This document shows positions 49,591-58,256 of a stretch of DNA of 64,000 bases, piece by piece. The translations under genes and the position numbers were made by a program. The notes beneath the pieces are model-generated. The model worked only from the letters and a program-made list of their open reading frames with translations, was not told the origin of the DNA and did not search any database. The stretch spans positions 1-64,000 of the forward strand of contig JAGWHF010000002.1 in assembly GCA_028866895.1 (NCBI GenBank), written 5' to 3'. The stretch comes from Nitrososphaerota archaeon. Its GTDB lineage: Archaea > Thermoproteota > Nitrososphaeria > Nitrososphaerales > Nitrosopumilaceae. Each line of letters opens with the position of its first letter. Within the stretch, counting starts at the first letter, position 1.

Positions 49591-50862
49591 CTAGACTAGG
49601 AGCAGAAAGACATAGTAGACCGCCAAGTTGACCGCCGTAACCACGGACCCAACCTTTACGAACTCGAGCAGCGTAAAGGCCTTTATCTTTCTTGATTCCG
49701 AGGCTTGGATTATTATGATGTTGCTTGCAGCCGCAAGTATCGTGAGGTTACCAGCAACGGTGCTTGCAGCCGCCAGCATCATCCATGAGGAGACATCAGC
49801 CCCCGTGAACCCGTTCTGGAACATGACATAGTGATAAAGCGATACGAACGGTACATTGCTTAATAGCTGCCCTAGGGCCAGGCTTGTCACCGCGATTATG
49901 GCATTTCCCTGCCAGATGTTTGACGGACTTGGCTGCGGCAAATTCTTTATTATCATCGGGATAGCTCCAGAAGACCACACAGCAGCAGTCACTACAAACA
50001 TTGCAGCAAAGAACACAAGGACTGGATAGTCAACATTTTGCATTATCTCCCGCCTGTCACGGCTTACTGCATACAGAACAGCTGCACCAGAGATTGCTAT
50101 GAGACTCAGGCTTATGTCGGCAACATGCATGAATTTTAACACCTCGGAGACAAAGAATGCCACAATCGTCCCCACGAGGACTCCTACTGATATCCTTGCC
50201 ATCCCGCTGTTCGTGATGGAACTCTCGCCAAAAGTGACATTCCCAAGATCTACCGCCGCAAGTTCTCTCTTGAAGAAAACACGAAGTATGTAATAGGTAA
50301 GGAAGAGGTTGATGATTGTAGGCACAGCTAGGAACCTGACGAAATTGCTAAATGGGAGGTTCATTCCGCTCTGAAGTGCAATAAGGAGATTCTGCGGATT
50401 TCCTATGGGTGTCATCGTGCTTCCTACAGTTACCCCAAACGCCAACGCTATCAGTAGGATGGCCGGCCTTATGCCGGCCTTCCTTGCCACGTATGCAACA
50501 AGCGGTACCCCCATCAGTGCGATGGTGTCGTTTACAAGGAAGGCGGAAAGTGCGCCCATGCCTACAACAAATATCATGAGTAGCCTGTCCGGGGTCTTGG
50601 CCCGTGACAGCATCTTTGCTGCTGCAAACTTGAGCACTCCCGACCTGTCAAGTCCAGAAACTATGCTGAACATTCCGAAAAGGAACATGATGACGTCAAT
50701 CTGGACCGACTTGAAGGCAGCGGCGGGGCTTATCACCTGAAAACCGATCATCAGTGCCGCACCAGCTAGCATGGCCGCCCATATCGGTATCTTGAACCTG
50801 AACCTGCCAAAAATCAACACGTACACGAAGGCGAAGATGCCAAGAGACACGTATTCGTTCAT
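49591..50862 (-). CDS. ArsB/NhaD/SLC13-type ion transporter
   Basis: 423 aa with about eleven hydrophobic helices. IT-superfamily signs: LVNDTIALMGVPLV, GVTVGSTMTPIGNPQN (re-entrant loop 1) and LLSNVPFVSLY plus AGNLTILAAASNIIIIQ (re-entrant loop 2). The pair of inverted halves is typical of anion or Na+/H+ transporters in this superfamily. Arsenite, sulfate, dicarboxylate or Na+ are possible substrates; none is fixed by the sequence. Divergent to the TPR gene. Confidence 0.85.
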   Translation of the reverse strand: MNEYVSLGIFAFVYVLIFGRFRFKIPIWAAMLAGAALMIGFQVISPAAAFKSVQIDVIMFLFGMFSIVSGLDRSGVLKFAAAKMLSRAKTPDRLLMIFVVGMGALSAFLVNDTIALMGVPLVAYVARKAGIRPAILLIALAFGVTVGSTMTPIGNPQNLLIALQSGMNLPFSNFVRFLAVPTIINLFLTYYILRVFFKRELAAVDLGNVTFGESSITNSGMARISVGVLVGTIVAFFVSEVLKFMHVADISLSLIAISGAAVLYAVSRDRREIMQNVDYPVLVFFAAMFVVTAAVWSSGAIPMIIKNLPQPSPSNIWQGNAIIAVTSLALGQLLSNVPFVSLYHYVMFQNGFTGADVSSWMMLAAASTVAGNLTILAAASNIIIIQASESRKIKAFTLLEFVKVGSVVTAVNLAVYYVFLLLV

Positions 50863-50972
50863 TACCTTGTGGATCTACAGGGGTTATTTCATCATTGATC
50901 CACACCCTTGACCCCCGGCGAACATCCATCTCACTAAAAACATATTATCTATGCACATGTTAGACAGAACAG

Positions 50973-51473
50973 ATGAGAAACTCATCGCTTCTTGACGAGG
51001 CCTATAACCTGTGCGAGGAAGGCGAGTATACGCTGGCGCTGGAGTATTACGATCTAATCCTTTACAAGGACCCATCCAACGTTGCAGCCCTGATAAACAA
51101 AGGCGTGACACTGCAAAATATGGGCAAGATAACGCAGTCCATAAAATGCTACGACACTGCCATCCTGCTTGACTCAAAAAGTGTGGATGCCCTTGTCAAC
51201 AAGGGTTCGGCCCTCCATACGCTTGGCCGCTTCCATGATGCCATAGACTGCTACGACAGGGCCCTCAAGGTTTACCCAAAATTTGCGATGGCGGTTGCCT
51301 ACAAGGGTCTTTCCCTCGGCGAGCTCGGACTCCTCAAGGATGCCATACGATGCTTCAACCTCGCCCTCAAGATTGACAAAAAATACGACGTTGCCCTAAA
51401 CAACAAAGCCCTTGCAATGGAACTCTTGAGAAAAAACTCCAAGCTAAAGCCAAAACTGAGCAGGGCAAACTAG
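50973..51473 (+). CDS. TPR-repeat protein, short
   Basis: 166 aa. Four tetratricopeptide repeats in tandem (ALEYYDLILYKDPSNVAALI, SIKCYDTAILLDSKSVDALV, AIDCYDRALKVYPKFAMAVA, AIRCFNLALKIDKKYDVALN) fill the whole protein. It is likely a small adaptor that binds peptide ends or another protein. Similar in style to the larger protein at 2237 but without its charged N-terminus. Confidence 0.88.
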   Translation: MRNSSLLDEAYNLCEEGEYTLALEYYDLILYKDPSNVAALINKGVTLQNMGKITQSIKCYDTAILLDSKSVDALVNKGSALHTLGRFHDAIDCYDRALKVYPKFAMAVAYKGLSLGELGLLKDAIRCFNLALKIDKKYDVALNNKALAMELLRKNSKLKPKLSRAN

Positions 51474-51509
51474 CTTACACCACGAGATCGCATCAATCAA
51501 AGCCATTAA

Positions 51510-51794
51510 TCATCCAGTCTCAACGTTGGCATGCCATCTGTTAAGCAAGCCCGTGAGCCTCTGGTCGTCGCACGCAAGAACATGAAACGTCCTGCAATGA
51601 TCAAGCACGCTTGGGATCTGTACCTGGCATGCATCCGGACTCATCTGCCCGTCTTGGCAGTTCTCAATGAGGAGCAATATCCTCTGGTTTGCCTTCCACT
51701 GTGTAAGATCGATTGCCCTGTCAAGAGACTGGTGCGACGAGAAGACCGCTATCCCAAGAATGATTACGGCAACGAATGGGCTGATGCTTGCCAT
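51510..51794 (-). CDS. Small exported protein with Cys pairs
   Basis: 94 aa from ATG at 51794 (MASISPFVAVIILGIAVFSS), which gives a clean signal peptide or anchor; the longer frame has a Gly/Pro-rich front that looks untranslated. The mature part has four Cys (IENCQDGQMSPDACQVQI, LDHCRTFHVLACDD), probably two disulfides. No family recognised. Confidence 0.55.
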   Translation of the reverse strand: MASISPFVAVIILGIAVFSSHQSLDRAIDLTQWKANQRILLLIENCQDGQMSPDACQVQIPSVLDHCRTFHVLACDDQRLTGLLNRWHANVETG

Positions 51795-51959
51795 CTTCAC
51801 TCCTTCGGCACCCCCGAATGACACTCGTAGTTGAGGACCGGGTCCTGCACCCACCTGTCCGGCTTCAAGGCCATCTATTTTGCAATTCCACTATTAACCC
51901 TCCTTATCACAAAAAGAGGAGATTATGATAGTTCCCAACCGTGAGACAGGGTTATACCC

Positions 51960-53180
51960 ATGCCGTACGCACGTATTGTCATGAGATATCTGGTACTGCT
52001 GCTCCTTCTTCCACTTCCGTTATGCTATGCCCAGTCCACCCTTCCCGGTTCACTGCTTACCTTCTACATCACCGACGGCAATCTGGTCACAAACCATAGG
52101 GGCATAATGACTCTCTCTACTGCGGGACTCGTGGACTTTACCATCAATGGAATTCCAATATCCGGGCCATCCAGCATGGTGGAGACCGGCGTTGACACCG
52201 GGGTCTTCCAGCTTCAGCTCAGCCTGCCTTCCACCATGGATGGAAGACCGCTTCAAAACGGAGACGTGGTGCAGATGATTTACCACCAGCCGGCAGACTA
52301 CGCGGGCAACCCGCAGACTATTACGCAATCTGTCACACTGACATCCGTCCCGTCCTCCGTCCAACCCTCGGCATCAAGCGTGGACATTGGCCACTACTTT
52401 ACACTCCTCCTTGATGCCCCAAACTATAACCTTGATTCCCAAGTCCCGGACGACATACCTCTTGACCTGGTCCAGGTCCACATGGGAGGCGTCAGTACGA
52501 CGCTAGCAGACAAGGCATTCGATGTAGGCAACGGAGTGCTTCGTGAGACAGGTCCAAACACAGGGTTATTTGCAGCCACATTCAAGATACCTCGGGAGAT
52601 TGACGGTTTTCCCGTGGAGATCGGCTCCACGATCGAGTTTAGGATCGTTGATACCTCGCAGCCCATTCCATCGGAATCCAGCATCTTCGTGACTGTCGGG
52701 ACCCAGACCCCGGCTGTAACGGCACCCAGCGGTCCAGTACTTCCAAGAGTGATGAATGTGGTTACAACAAGCACGTCGGGAACTACTGTAAACTTTGCAA
52801 ACGACACGGTCCTCGAGGGACTCTCGCAGGCATCATGCTTCCCAAAATCTGGGTCCTACTTCCCAGTAGGCAAGACTACCGTCACCTGTGCGGGACTCAA
52901 CCCAGAGGGGACATCCGTACTTAGGTCGTTTACCGTCACGGTAAGCCTTGCAGGCAAGCCTGTCCCACACTGGGTTAGAAACTTGGCCGGCTTTTGGTGC
53001 CAAGGGACAGTCAGCACGTCTGATTTTGCGCAGGCAATAAAATACCTCGCGTCCGCTAAGATAATCTACATCCCGCAATCCCTGTCTGCCTCCATTGACA
53101 GGCCAAGAATATGCGCTTGGGCCGAGGGAGGGATCACTGACGTGCAGGTACTACAGCTTTTCTCACCGCTTGTCCGATAG
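51960..53180 (+). CDS. Exported protein with Ig-like, HYR and Trp-rich module
   Basis: 406 aa, signal peptide 1-24 with an alternative ATG at 51981. Two related beta-sandwich units occupy about 25-125 and 130-245; both contain the phrase ETGVDTGVFQL or ETGPNTGLFAA and an I-D-G-x-P/x-x-x-G-x-x-I/V turn, so they are repeats of one domain. A HYR-like domain (NDTVLEGLSQASCFPKSG, VGKTTVTCAGLNPEG) follows at 280-340, with one disulfide likely, then the Trp-rich module (VPHWVRNLAGFWCQG, FAQAIKYLASAKI) at 343-380. Surface display or adhesion is plausible. Confidence 0.75.
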   Translation: MPYARIVMRYLVLLLLLPLPLCYAQSTLPGSLLTFYITDGNLVTNHRGIMTLSTAGLVDFTINGIPISGPSSMVETGVDTGVFQLQLSLPSTMDGRPLQNGDVVQMIYHQPADYAGNPQTITQSVTLTSVPSSVQPSASSVDIGHYFTLLLDAPNYNLDSQVPDDIPLDLVQVHMGGVSTTLADKAFDVGNGVLRETGPNTGLFAATFKIPREIDGFPVEIGSTIEFRIVDTSQPIPSESSIFVTVGTQTPAVTAPSGPVLPRVMNVVTTSTSGTTVNFANDTVLEGLSQASCFPKSGSYFPVGKTTVTCAGLNPEGTSVLRSFTVTVSLAGKPVPHWVRNLAGFWCQGTVSTSDFAQAIKYLASAKIIYIPQSLSASIDRPRICAWAEGGITDVQVLQLFSPLVR

Positions 53181-53211
53181 GATTTAATGTCATGGGGCAA
53201 GACAGAAGCTG

Positions 53212-53667
53212 ATGAAGGCTACCTTCGGCGCGGGATGCTTCTGGTGCGTGGAACACGAATTTCGAAAATTAAGGGGGGTCACTTCCACCTCCGTCGGGTA
53301 CATGGGTGGAAATAAAAAGAATCCATCCTATCAGGATGTCTGCACTGATGAGACCGGACATGCCGAGGTGGTGCATCTGGAATTTGACCCTTCAGTCGTC
53401 TCCTACGCCGAGATTCTCGCCGCCTTTTGGCGCATCCATGATCCCACGTCGCTGAACAGGCAGGGGCCTGACGTCGGCACCCAGTACAGGTCGGTAATCT
53501 TCTGCCACAACAGCGAGCAGCACGAGGAGGCCGCAAGATCAAGGGAGGCAGTACAAAACTCGGGACGCTTTAAAAAGAAGATAGTGACAGAAATCCTCCC
53601 GGCCCCGGAATTCTATCGGGCAGAGGAATACCACCAGCAGTACTACGAGAAATGCGGCCTTACCTAG
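53212..53667 (+). CDS. msrA: Peptide methionine sulfoxide reductase MsrA
   Basis: 151 aa. Catalytic Cys9 sits in GAGCFWCVEHEF near the N-terminus, and the typical GYMGG, TGHAEVVHLEFDP and YQQYYEKCGL-like end are present (here HQQYYEKCGL). The enzyme repairs oxidised methionine using thioredoxin. Useful in an organism exposed to reactive nitrogen and oxygen species from ammonia oxidation. MsrB is not in the window. 31 bp after the preceding envelope-protein gene. Confidence 0.95.
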   Translation: MKATFGAGCFWCVEHEFRKLRGVTSTSVGYMGGNKKNPSYQDVCTDETGHAEVVHLEFDPSVVSYAEILAAFWRIHDPTSLNRQGPDVGTQYRSVIFCHNSEQHEEAARSREAVQNSGRFKKKIVTEILPAPEFYRAEEYHQQYYEKCGLT

Positions 53668-53725
53668 GCCGCCTAGACGCTTGACCGAGCATATCGGGAT
53701 TCAGCTGCAATTTATAGGCCATGAA

Positions 53726-53935
53726 ATGAATCACAGATCATTGAACTGGAAAAGAATTGGCAGGCTAATCCTCTTCTTTGGCCTTATCGGACTGGGCGCG
53801 TTCATCTTTCTCAACATGGACCTTGCACACCGGAAGAGGGATCTCTACATCCTTTTTGCCCTTTCGCTTGCCTCCTTTATTTCTGGCTGGGTCGGCCTGT
53901 TCCGGTATACTAGGTTCTCGGCAATGCTTGAATGA
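53726..53935 (+). CDS. Small two-helix membrane protein
   Basis: 69 aa from ATG at 53726; the open frame upstream (from 53681) is not convincing. Two helices (RLILFFGLIGLGAFIFLNMD, YILFALSLASFISGWVGLF) with a short charged loop (LAHRKRD). It follows msrA by about 60 bp. No family recognised. Confidence 0.6.
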   Translation: MNHRSLNWKRIGRLILFFGLIGLGAFIFLNMDLAHRKRDLYILFALSLASFISGWVGLFRYTRFSAMLE

Positions 53936-53989
53936 TACTGCCGGAATCGGACGGGACTGAACGAAGACGAGTTGCCTTGCGCGAGCTGC

Positions 53990-55228
53990 TCAATCCCTTC
54001 TCAAGGCCACGAGTGGGGATAACTTGGACGCCTTCCATGCGGGGAAGACGCCCGCTGCAATGCTCAGAGTAACTGAGAGCACCCACACCTTAAGGAGGTC
54101 TGACGGTACGTAGATGGGGGGAATCTTTGCACCCTGCATGGGGCCTGCGGCATGCACCGTGGTAAGCATGCTCATAAAATAACCACCTCCTATTCCTATC
54201 ATCACGCCAAGCGTCGCCCCTATCATGCCGATTAGGATGGCCTCTGCAAGAAAGAGTGCAAGAATGGTCGTGTTTTGCGCCCCTATTGCCTTGAGGGTGC
54301 CAATCTCCCTTATCCTTTCGGTCACAGAGTTGTACAGTGTAGTTACAATTCCAACCGCCCCCACTACTAGCGCAATCATCCCTATCATCAGTACAAAGGC
54401 AGCATTGCCGCTTGCAGTCTGCTCCCTTACCGCCATTATCGCCTTTGGGGTTGTGACACCCAACGTCTGACCAAACTGGGCCGTTAACTCCTGTACGACA
54501 GGATCTACATACTGAGGTCCTATTGCAAGCACCGTGACCGAGTCGTATTTTTCAGCCTTGTGGAGCAGCTGGTCTCCAGCATCCAGGTTGATTATAACGG
54601 AACTGTCAAGGTAGTTGTTACCAGACGGCTTCATTATAGCCGTGACGACAAAGCTTTTGGACTCTTGCACCTGCTTGCCAGTGGGATCTGCATAGGTAAA
54701 AGTAGCCTGGACCGTCTGTCCAAGTGTCACAAAGGGGGTGGTCGCGCCAGGGGGGTTTGCTACAGTGTCACCGACTATCATTGCCGCCTGGTCGTCAGGC
54801 TTGACTGTAGAGCCGTCGACAAACTCCACGTTGGGCAAGATCTCTGGTATCTTGTTGGGATCCATGGCGTGCACAGGCACGTGCTGGACGTTCCCCTGCG
54901 ACGTTATCTGTATGGCGCCCGTATAACTGGGGCTTATGTCCTCCACAAAGGGGAGCGACTTTATCCTATTTGCAATCACGCTGTTAATGATAAGGGATGC
55001 CGAGGAAGACTCCGCACGGTACGAGTGTAATCCGGAACTCACAAAGATGACATTGTCGGCAAGTACGTTGAACTGCTTCTCGAGGAAAGCAGACTGGCCA
55101 GCACTCAGTCCGTTTATCACAACGACAAGGCTGCTTCCCAGCACCACCATCAATACTGTAAGGATGGTCCTTACCTTCCTGTCCACTAGTGCCTCAAAGG
55201 CCATCACCCAGATCTCCTTCGCATTCAA
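53990..55228 (-). CDS. MacB/FtsX-type ABC transporter permease
   Basis: 412 aa. N-terminal helix after EALVDRKVRTILTVLMVVLG, a large extracytoplasmic MacB_PCD domain (about 45-275), then three helices of the FtsX domain (FVLMIGMIALVVGAVGIVTT, ERIREIGTLKAIGAQNTTIL with the coupling motif EIGTLKAIGA, and the final VSLTLSIAAGVFPAWKASKL). It works with an ATPase of the LolD/MacB type to move lipoproteins, peptides or to act mechanically. No ATPase gene lies in this window, so the partner is elsewhere. Confidence 0.92.
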   Translation of the reverse strand: MNAKEIWVMAFEALVDRKVRTILTVLMVVLGSSLVVVINGLSAGQSAFLEKQFNVLADNVIFVSSGLHSYRAESSSASLIINSVIANRIKSLPFVEDISPSYTGAIQITSQGNVQHVPVHAMDPNKIPEILPNVEFVDGSTVKPDDQAAMIVGDTVANPPGATTPFVTLGQTVQATFTYADPTGKQVQESKSFVVTAIMKPSGNNYLDSSVIINLDAGDQLLHKAEKYDSVTVLAIGPQYVDPVVQELTAQFGQTLGVTTPKAIMAVREQTASGNAAFVLMIGMIALVVGAVGIVTTLYNSVTERIREIGTLKAIGAQNTTILALFLAEAILIGMIGATLGVMIGIGGGYFMSMLTTVHAAGPMQGAKIPPIYVPSDLLKVWVLSVTLSIAAGVFPAWKASKLSPLVALRRD

Positions 55229-55421
55229 TTCACTTCACCATTATTTTCCAGCTACTTGCCTGAAAATTCCACACCCAAATTATAAAAATGTAGACGTCAA
55301 GATGCGCGCCGCGAGACATGAAGCATGTGTTCTCACCTACATGAGAGAAATATGTCGGTCCAATAAGCATTGATGAACTGTGTTAACCTTTCCGTATATA
55401 TGATCAGCGTGAAGATAAAGC

Positions 55422-55679
55422 ATGCAAGAACTAGCAGGAACACTCCGTGGGGCAAAACTTTATGCCCTCATTGCTGGAATCTGCGTGGCTGGTGCAGCAG
55501 GAATTGCGTTCGGGCTTGAGGCAAGCTCACACTTTGCAACACCGGGATACGTACCTCCGCCCGCTGTTGCTCCAAAGACGGGACACTGTTTCTCGTTTGA
55601 GCTGAACTGCAACAATCCTGTAACGCACGCAAAGTCGTTCTACACCACAGGTGCCTACCTGGATCAGCCCGCATCCTGA
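55422..55679 (+). CDS. Small membrane-anchored protein with two Cys
   Basis: 85 aa, ATG start. One TM helix near the N-terminus (LYALIAGICVAGAAGIAFGL) and an outer part rich in Pro (PGYVPPPAVAPKTGHC) with two further Cys (GHCFSFELNCNN). No family recognised. Short but with a clean start and no conflict with other genes. Confidence 0.6.
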   Translation: MQELAGTLRGAKLYALIAGICVAGAAGIAFGLEASSHFATPGYVPPPAVAPKTGHCFSFELNCNNPVTHAKSFYTTGAYLDQPAS

Positions 55680-55797
55680 TTTTTTCATTCATGCTAGACA
55701 TGAAAATGACGTGTAGGAGACATGTTTGTGAAACTGGGCCAATCAGGCTTCCGGGGTTTTACCGATTATCTGCTACCTTCCAGAATGTGGCAAGGGA

Positions 55798-56208
55798 TTA
55801 TACTCCGGTAACGGGACATGCCCCAGCCTGTCCGGTATCAGACCATGATATGTCCTTCGACAATCCGCGCGCATGCCTGTACCTGTTTTCCCACCTCCCG
55901 CCATCGCCAATCTCAAAGTATATCTCAAGAAGGTTGGACTCCACGAGCCTCCTTATCTTCCTGTATGCCGTGCTCTGCGGGACATTGGAATCGGAGATTA
56001 TCTGCTGGGCCGACTTTCCCACATTGCAGGTTGCATCCATTATCAGTCTTGAATGTCTGTCAGCAAGTATTGTCCAATACACACCGTGCTTTTCCTTTCC
56101 GACCGTCTCGCCTTCATCTTGGGCCGTAATCGTACTGCCAGCAGATGGCCCCATCAGGGGTCCTGTCATCCGTGAGGTTTTACCACTCTCCGCGGGAACT
56201 TGAGCCAT
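55798..56208 (-). CDS. HTH transcription regulator
   Basis: 136 aa. Residues about 40-100 are a winged helix (ILADRHSRLIMDATCNVGKS, VPQSTAYRKIRRLVESNLLE), related in pattern to those at 10309 and 46415. A disordered, Ser/Thr-rich N-terminus of 35 residues precedes it. An ATAAATAT box 26 bp before the ATG suggests a leaderless message. Target unknown; neighbours are a permease gene and an RHH gene. Confidence 0.78.
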   Translation of the reverse strand: MAQVPAESGKTSRMTGPLMGPSAGSTITAQDEGETVGKEKHGVYWTILADRHSRLIMDATCNVGKSAQQIISDSNVPQSTAYRKIRRLVESNLLEIYFEIGDGGRWENRYRHARGLSKDISWSDTGQAGACPVTGV

Positions 56209-56230
56209 GATTTAGATCCCTGAATTTGCG

Positions 56231-56238
56231 ATAAATAT
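56231..56238 (-). promoter_or_regulatory. BoxA of the HTH regulator at 55798
   Basis: ATATTTAT on the minus strand centred 26 bp before the ATG at 56208. Confidence 0.5.
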
Positions 56239-56269
56239 GGGACGTATACACTGCAATTTAGGCCCTGAA

Positions 56270-56803
56270 TCACCCTTCAGCAAACTGGAAGGATATTGTA
56301 TTCTTGTCTGCCTTCACGGCTATCTTCCTGCTGAACACCTCGTCGAAGATCAGTTCGAGGATGGTCTTGTGGTATGTTGACCAGTTCTTCCCTATGTCGT
56401 GCTTCATAACATACGTGTGTACGCCGTCCATTGAAGTATGGCTTACCTGCACTGACGAGTTCACCATCCGTGTTTCAAACCATGAAAGGAAGGTCACCAA
56501 GTCCATCCTGCCCTTCATGAAGAGCGCAATGTCCTTTACCTCGTTTTTTCCAATTTTGGTTGCAATCCGCTTTGTCTCCTCCTGAGTCATCTTCCCAAAC
56601 ACTTCGGTGAAAACAGGCTTGTTTATCATGACAAATCCCGAGACCGGCTCGTAGATATCCCATTCAAGAAACCTTCGAAGCGCTTGGTTGGCAAGAGTGT
56701 TAGTGCTCACCTGCCGCTTGCCTGACTCATCCCTCAGCCTTCTGATTATGTCATCGTCAAGTCTGAAGGTGATGGTCGTAGTCTTCCTTGAGTTAAGAGT
56801 CAT
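56270..56803 (-). CDS. Ribbon-helix-helix regulator with C-terminal sensor-like domain (paralogue 2)
   Basis: 177 aa from ATG at 56803, about 26 bp after a TTAAAAAA box. The RHH domain is residues 6-48 (RKTTTITFRLDDDIIRRLRD, STNTLANQALRRFL). The C-terminal domain shares landmarks with the gene at 23980: ALFMKGRMDLVTFLSWFETR versus LYAMKGKYDIWQWISVLRGR, and MKHDIGKNWSTYHKTILEL versus MRHDMGLKWSKHFKAFYEA. The domain is not one I can name. A ligand-responsive repressor is the natural guess. Confidence 0.75.
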   Translation of the reverse strand: MTLNSRKTTTITFRLDDDIIRRLRDESGKRQVSTNTLANQALRRFLEWDIYEPVSGFVMINKPVFTEVFGKMTQEETKRIATKIGKNEVKDIALFMKGRMDLVTFLSWFETRMVNSSVQVSHTSMDGVHTYVMKHDIGKNWSTYHKTILELIFDEVFSRKIAVKADKNTISFQFAEG

Positions 56804-56883
56804 CCAATATTGTAAATTTACTGCATTTTTTAAGATTTTTATCCCGCTGCCCGAGCGGTGACGCCTCAAAGGCTGATTTCAGG

Positions 56884-57432
56884 TCATCTCTTCTTTAAGA
56901 GATACCTTCCTATTGCATATACAGCTCCGGCAATTATCCCTATCATCGCTATAAACGGGAGCATCAAGTAGAAGAAGTTCATCGCCTGGAATTGCGGGGA
57001 TGAGACAAAGACCGTAAATTTCGCCACATCGATAATGGCCGGTGTGTCTATCCTTAGGAAAACCTGGTAGAGCCCCCCATGCTGAAACTTGTAATTGAAT
57101 GACGTATCGCCTCCTTTAACACTGCTTTCATTGAACTGATGCTCTATCTTGCTAAGAGATGGCTGAGATCTATCGTATTGCACTATGGTAACCCTTTCCG
57201 AAAAGTTCTCGAGATGTTCGCGCGTCTTGAGATCCTGCACTGAAAAATTCAAGACGGAACTTTCGCCCACCGACGGCGTGGTGGGAGTCACCTCGAACTG
57301 CATCAGCATGTTATCCCTCTGGTTTGTCCACTCCTGCACGTTGAACCCGTAAAGGTGGCCGTAGGATGGAATCGCCGGATAGAGCAAGACGGCAAACAAA
57401 AGGCCCAATCTCAAGACTCTCAAAGATCTCAA
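56884..57432 (-). CDS. Membrane-anchored beta-sandwich protein (trio member 1)
   Basis: 182 aa from TTG at 57432, chosen because GGAGG lies 6 bases upstream and the signal peptide (RLGLLFAVLLYPAIPSYG) then begins at residue 8. One beta-sandwich (LMQFEVTPTTPSVGESSVL, FNYKFQHGGLYQVFLRID) is followed by a TM helix (FFYLMLPFIAMIGIIAGAVY) and a basic end (GRYLLKKR). Same plan as the genes at 57555 and 58895, though this copy is the most divergent. It is divergent to the second member with a shared promoter region. Confidence 0.7.
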   Translation of the reverse strand: MRSLRVLRLGLLFAVLLYPAIPSYGHLYGFNVQEWTNQRDNMLMQFEVTPTTPSVGESSVLNFSVQDLKTREHLENFSERVTIVQYDRSQPSLSKIEHQFNESSVKGGDTSFNYKFQHGGLYQVFLRIDTPAIIDVAKFTVFVSSPQFQAMNFFYLMLPFIAMIGIIAGAVYAIGRYLLKKR

Positions 57433-57522
57433 ATCAGTCCTCCACCAAGACTCGTTCTTTCGTTTGCAATATAATGCCTTAGCTGGATGCCAGCTACGAA
57501 CAAACCTCATAAGAGGGAAAGA

Positions 57523-57531
57523 ATATTTAAG
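57523..57531 (+). promoter_or_regulatory. BoxA of the gene at 57555
   Basis: ATATTTAAG centred 28 bp before the ATG at 57555; this supports that start over the GTG at 57537. Confidence 0.6.
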
Positions 57532-57554
57532 CAATCGTGCTCAACCCGAGACAA

Positions 57555-58163
57555 ATGCGGAGCTCCCTTGTCTTTGTCGGGCTTTCATGCGCCTTGCTGG
57601 TTCTTGCCTCAAACCCTGCATATGCCCAGTCCCCTACTTCGGGCTCGCTTATTAACAACATCTTCGGCGGCCTGAACTGGCAGCCTGATGCCCTCAACGC
57701 ACTGTCCCAGGTCATCGGAAACTACCAGGTTGTCATAACCACGAATCCACTAACCCCGCGCGTAAACCAGACAGTCCACATGGAGTTCAAGGTTTACAAC
57801 TACAATCAGGGTGCCTACGGTGACAATTCCAACTATGCCGAGACGGGGGTAAACCACTTCACTATGGGTATCAGGATATTTTACAACGACAATCTTGTCG
57901 ATGAGATACTTCCCCAGATGCATAAGGGCAACACCTGGCGCATGGACTATACGTTCCACAGGTCAGGAAACCATGTCTTCAAGGTCGACCTGTATGACAT
58001 GGACAAGAACAATCAGGTTGTAACCTACATCTTCAACATACCTGTGGATACAATTCTCGGCCCAATCTTCCAATATATGGTTGCAGCCGCGGCCATGGCG
58101 GTTGCCGGGACACTCCTCTGGGTAAAGTTCGTGATGTTGAAGAAGAAGACTCCGTCTAGGTAG
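57555..58163 (+). CDS. Membrane-anchored beta-sandwich protein (trio member 2)
   Basis: 202 aa from ATG at 57555. Signal peptide 1-25 (ending NPAYAQSP). The domain starts with VVITTNPLTPRVNQTVHMEF and contains MDYTFHRSGNHVFKVDLYDM; a TM helix (MVAAAAMAVAGTLLWVKFVM) and KKKTPSR end it. The phrase D-Y-x-F-H-x-x-G-N-H-V-F-x-V-D-L is shared with the gene at 58895 and carries two His. YtkA/FixH or CopC-like metal binding is possible. Confidence 0.78.
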   Translation: MRSSLVFVGLSCALLVLASNPAYAQSPTSGSLINNIFGGLNWQPDALNALSQVIGNYQVVITTNPLTPRVNQTVHMEFKVYNYNQGAYGDNSNYAETGVNHFTMGIRIFYNDNLVDEILPQMHKGNTWRMDYTFHRSGNHVFKVDLYDMDKNNQVVTYIFNIPVDTILGPIFQYMVAAAAMAVAGTLLWVKFVMLKKKTPSR

Positions 58164-58256
58164 ATGTACTGACGTTCCGGCTTTATAAAAAAGAGGGAGT
58201 TTTAGGGGCAGACCTGGGTTTCCTGAATCCGCCCATGTGTCTCCTGTATCTTTTCA

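Noticed and set aside
56845-56885. tRNA-like or C/D-box-like sequence GAGCGGTGACGCC ... GGCTGA
   Set aside because: No cloverleaf can be folded and the spacer is too short; better explained as promoter and 3' end of neighbouring genes.
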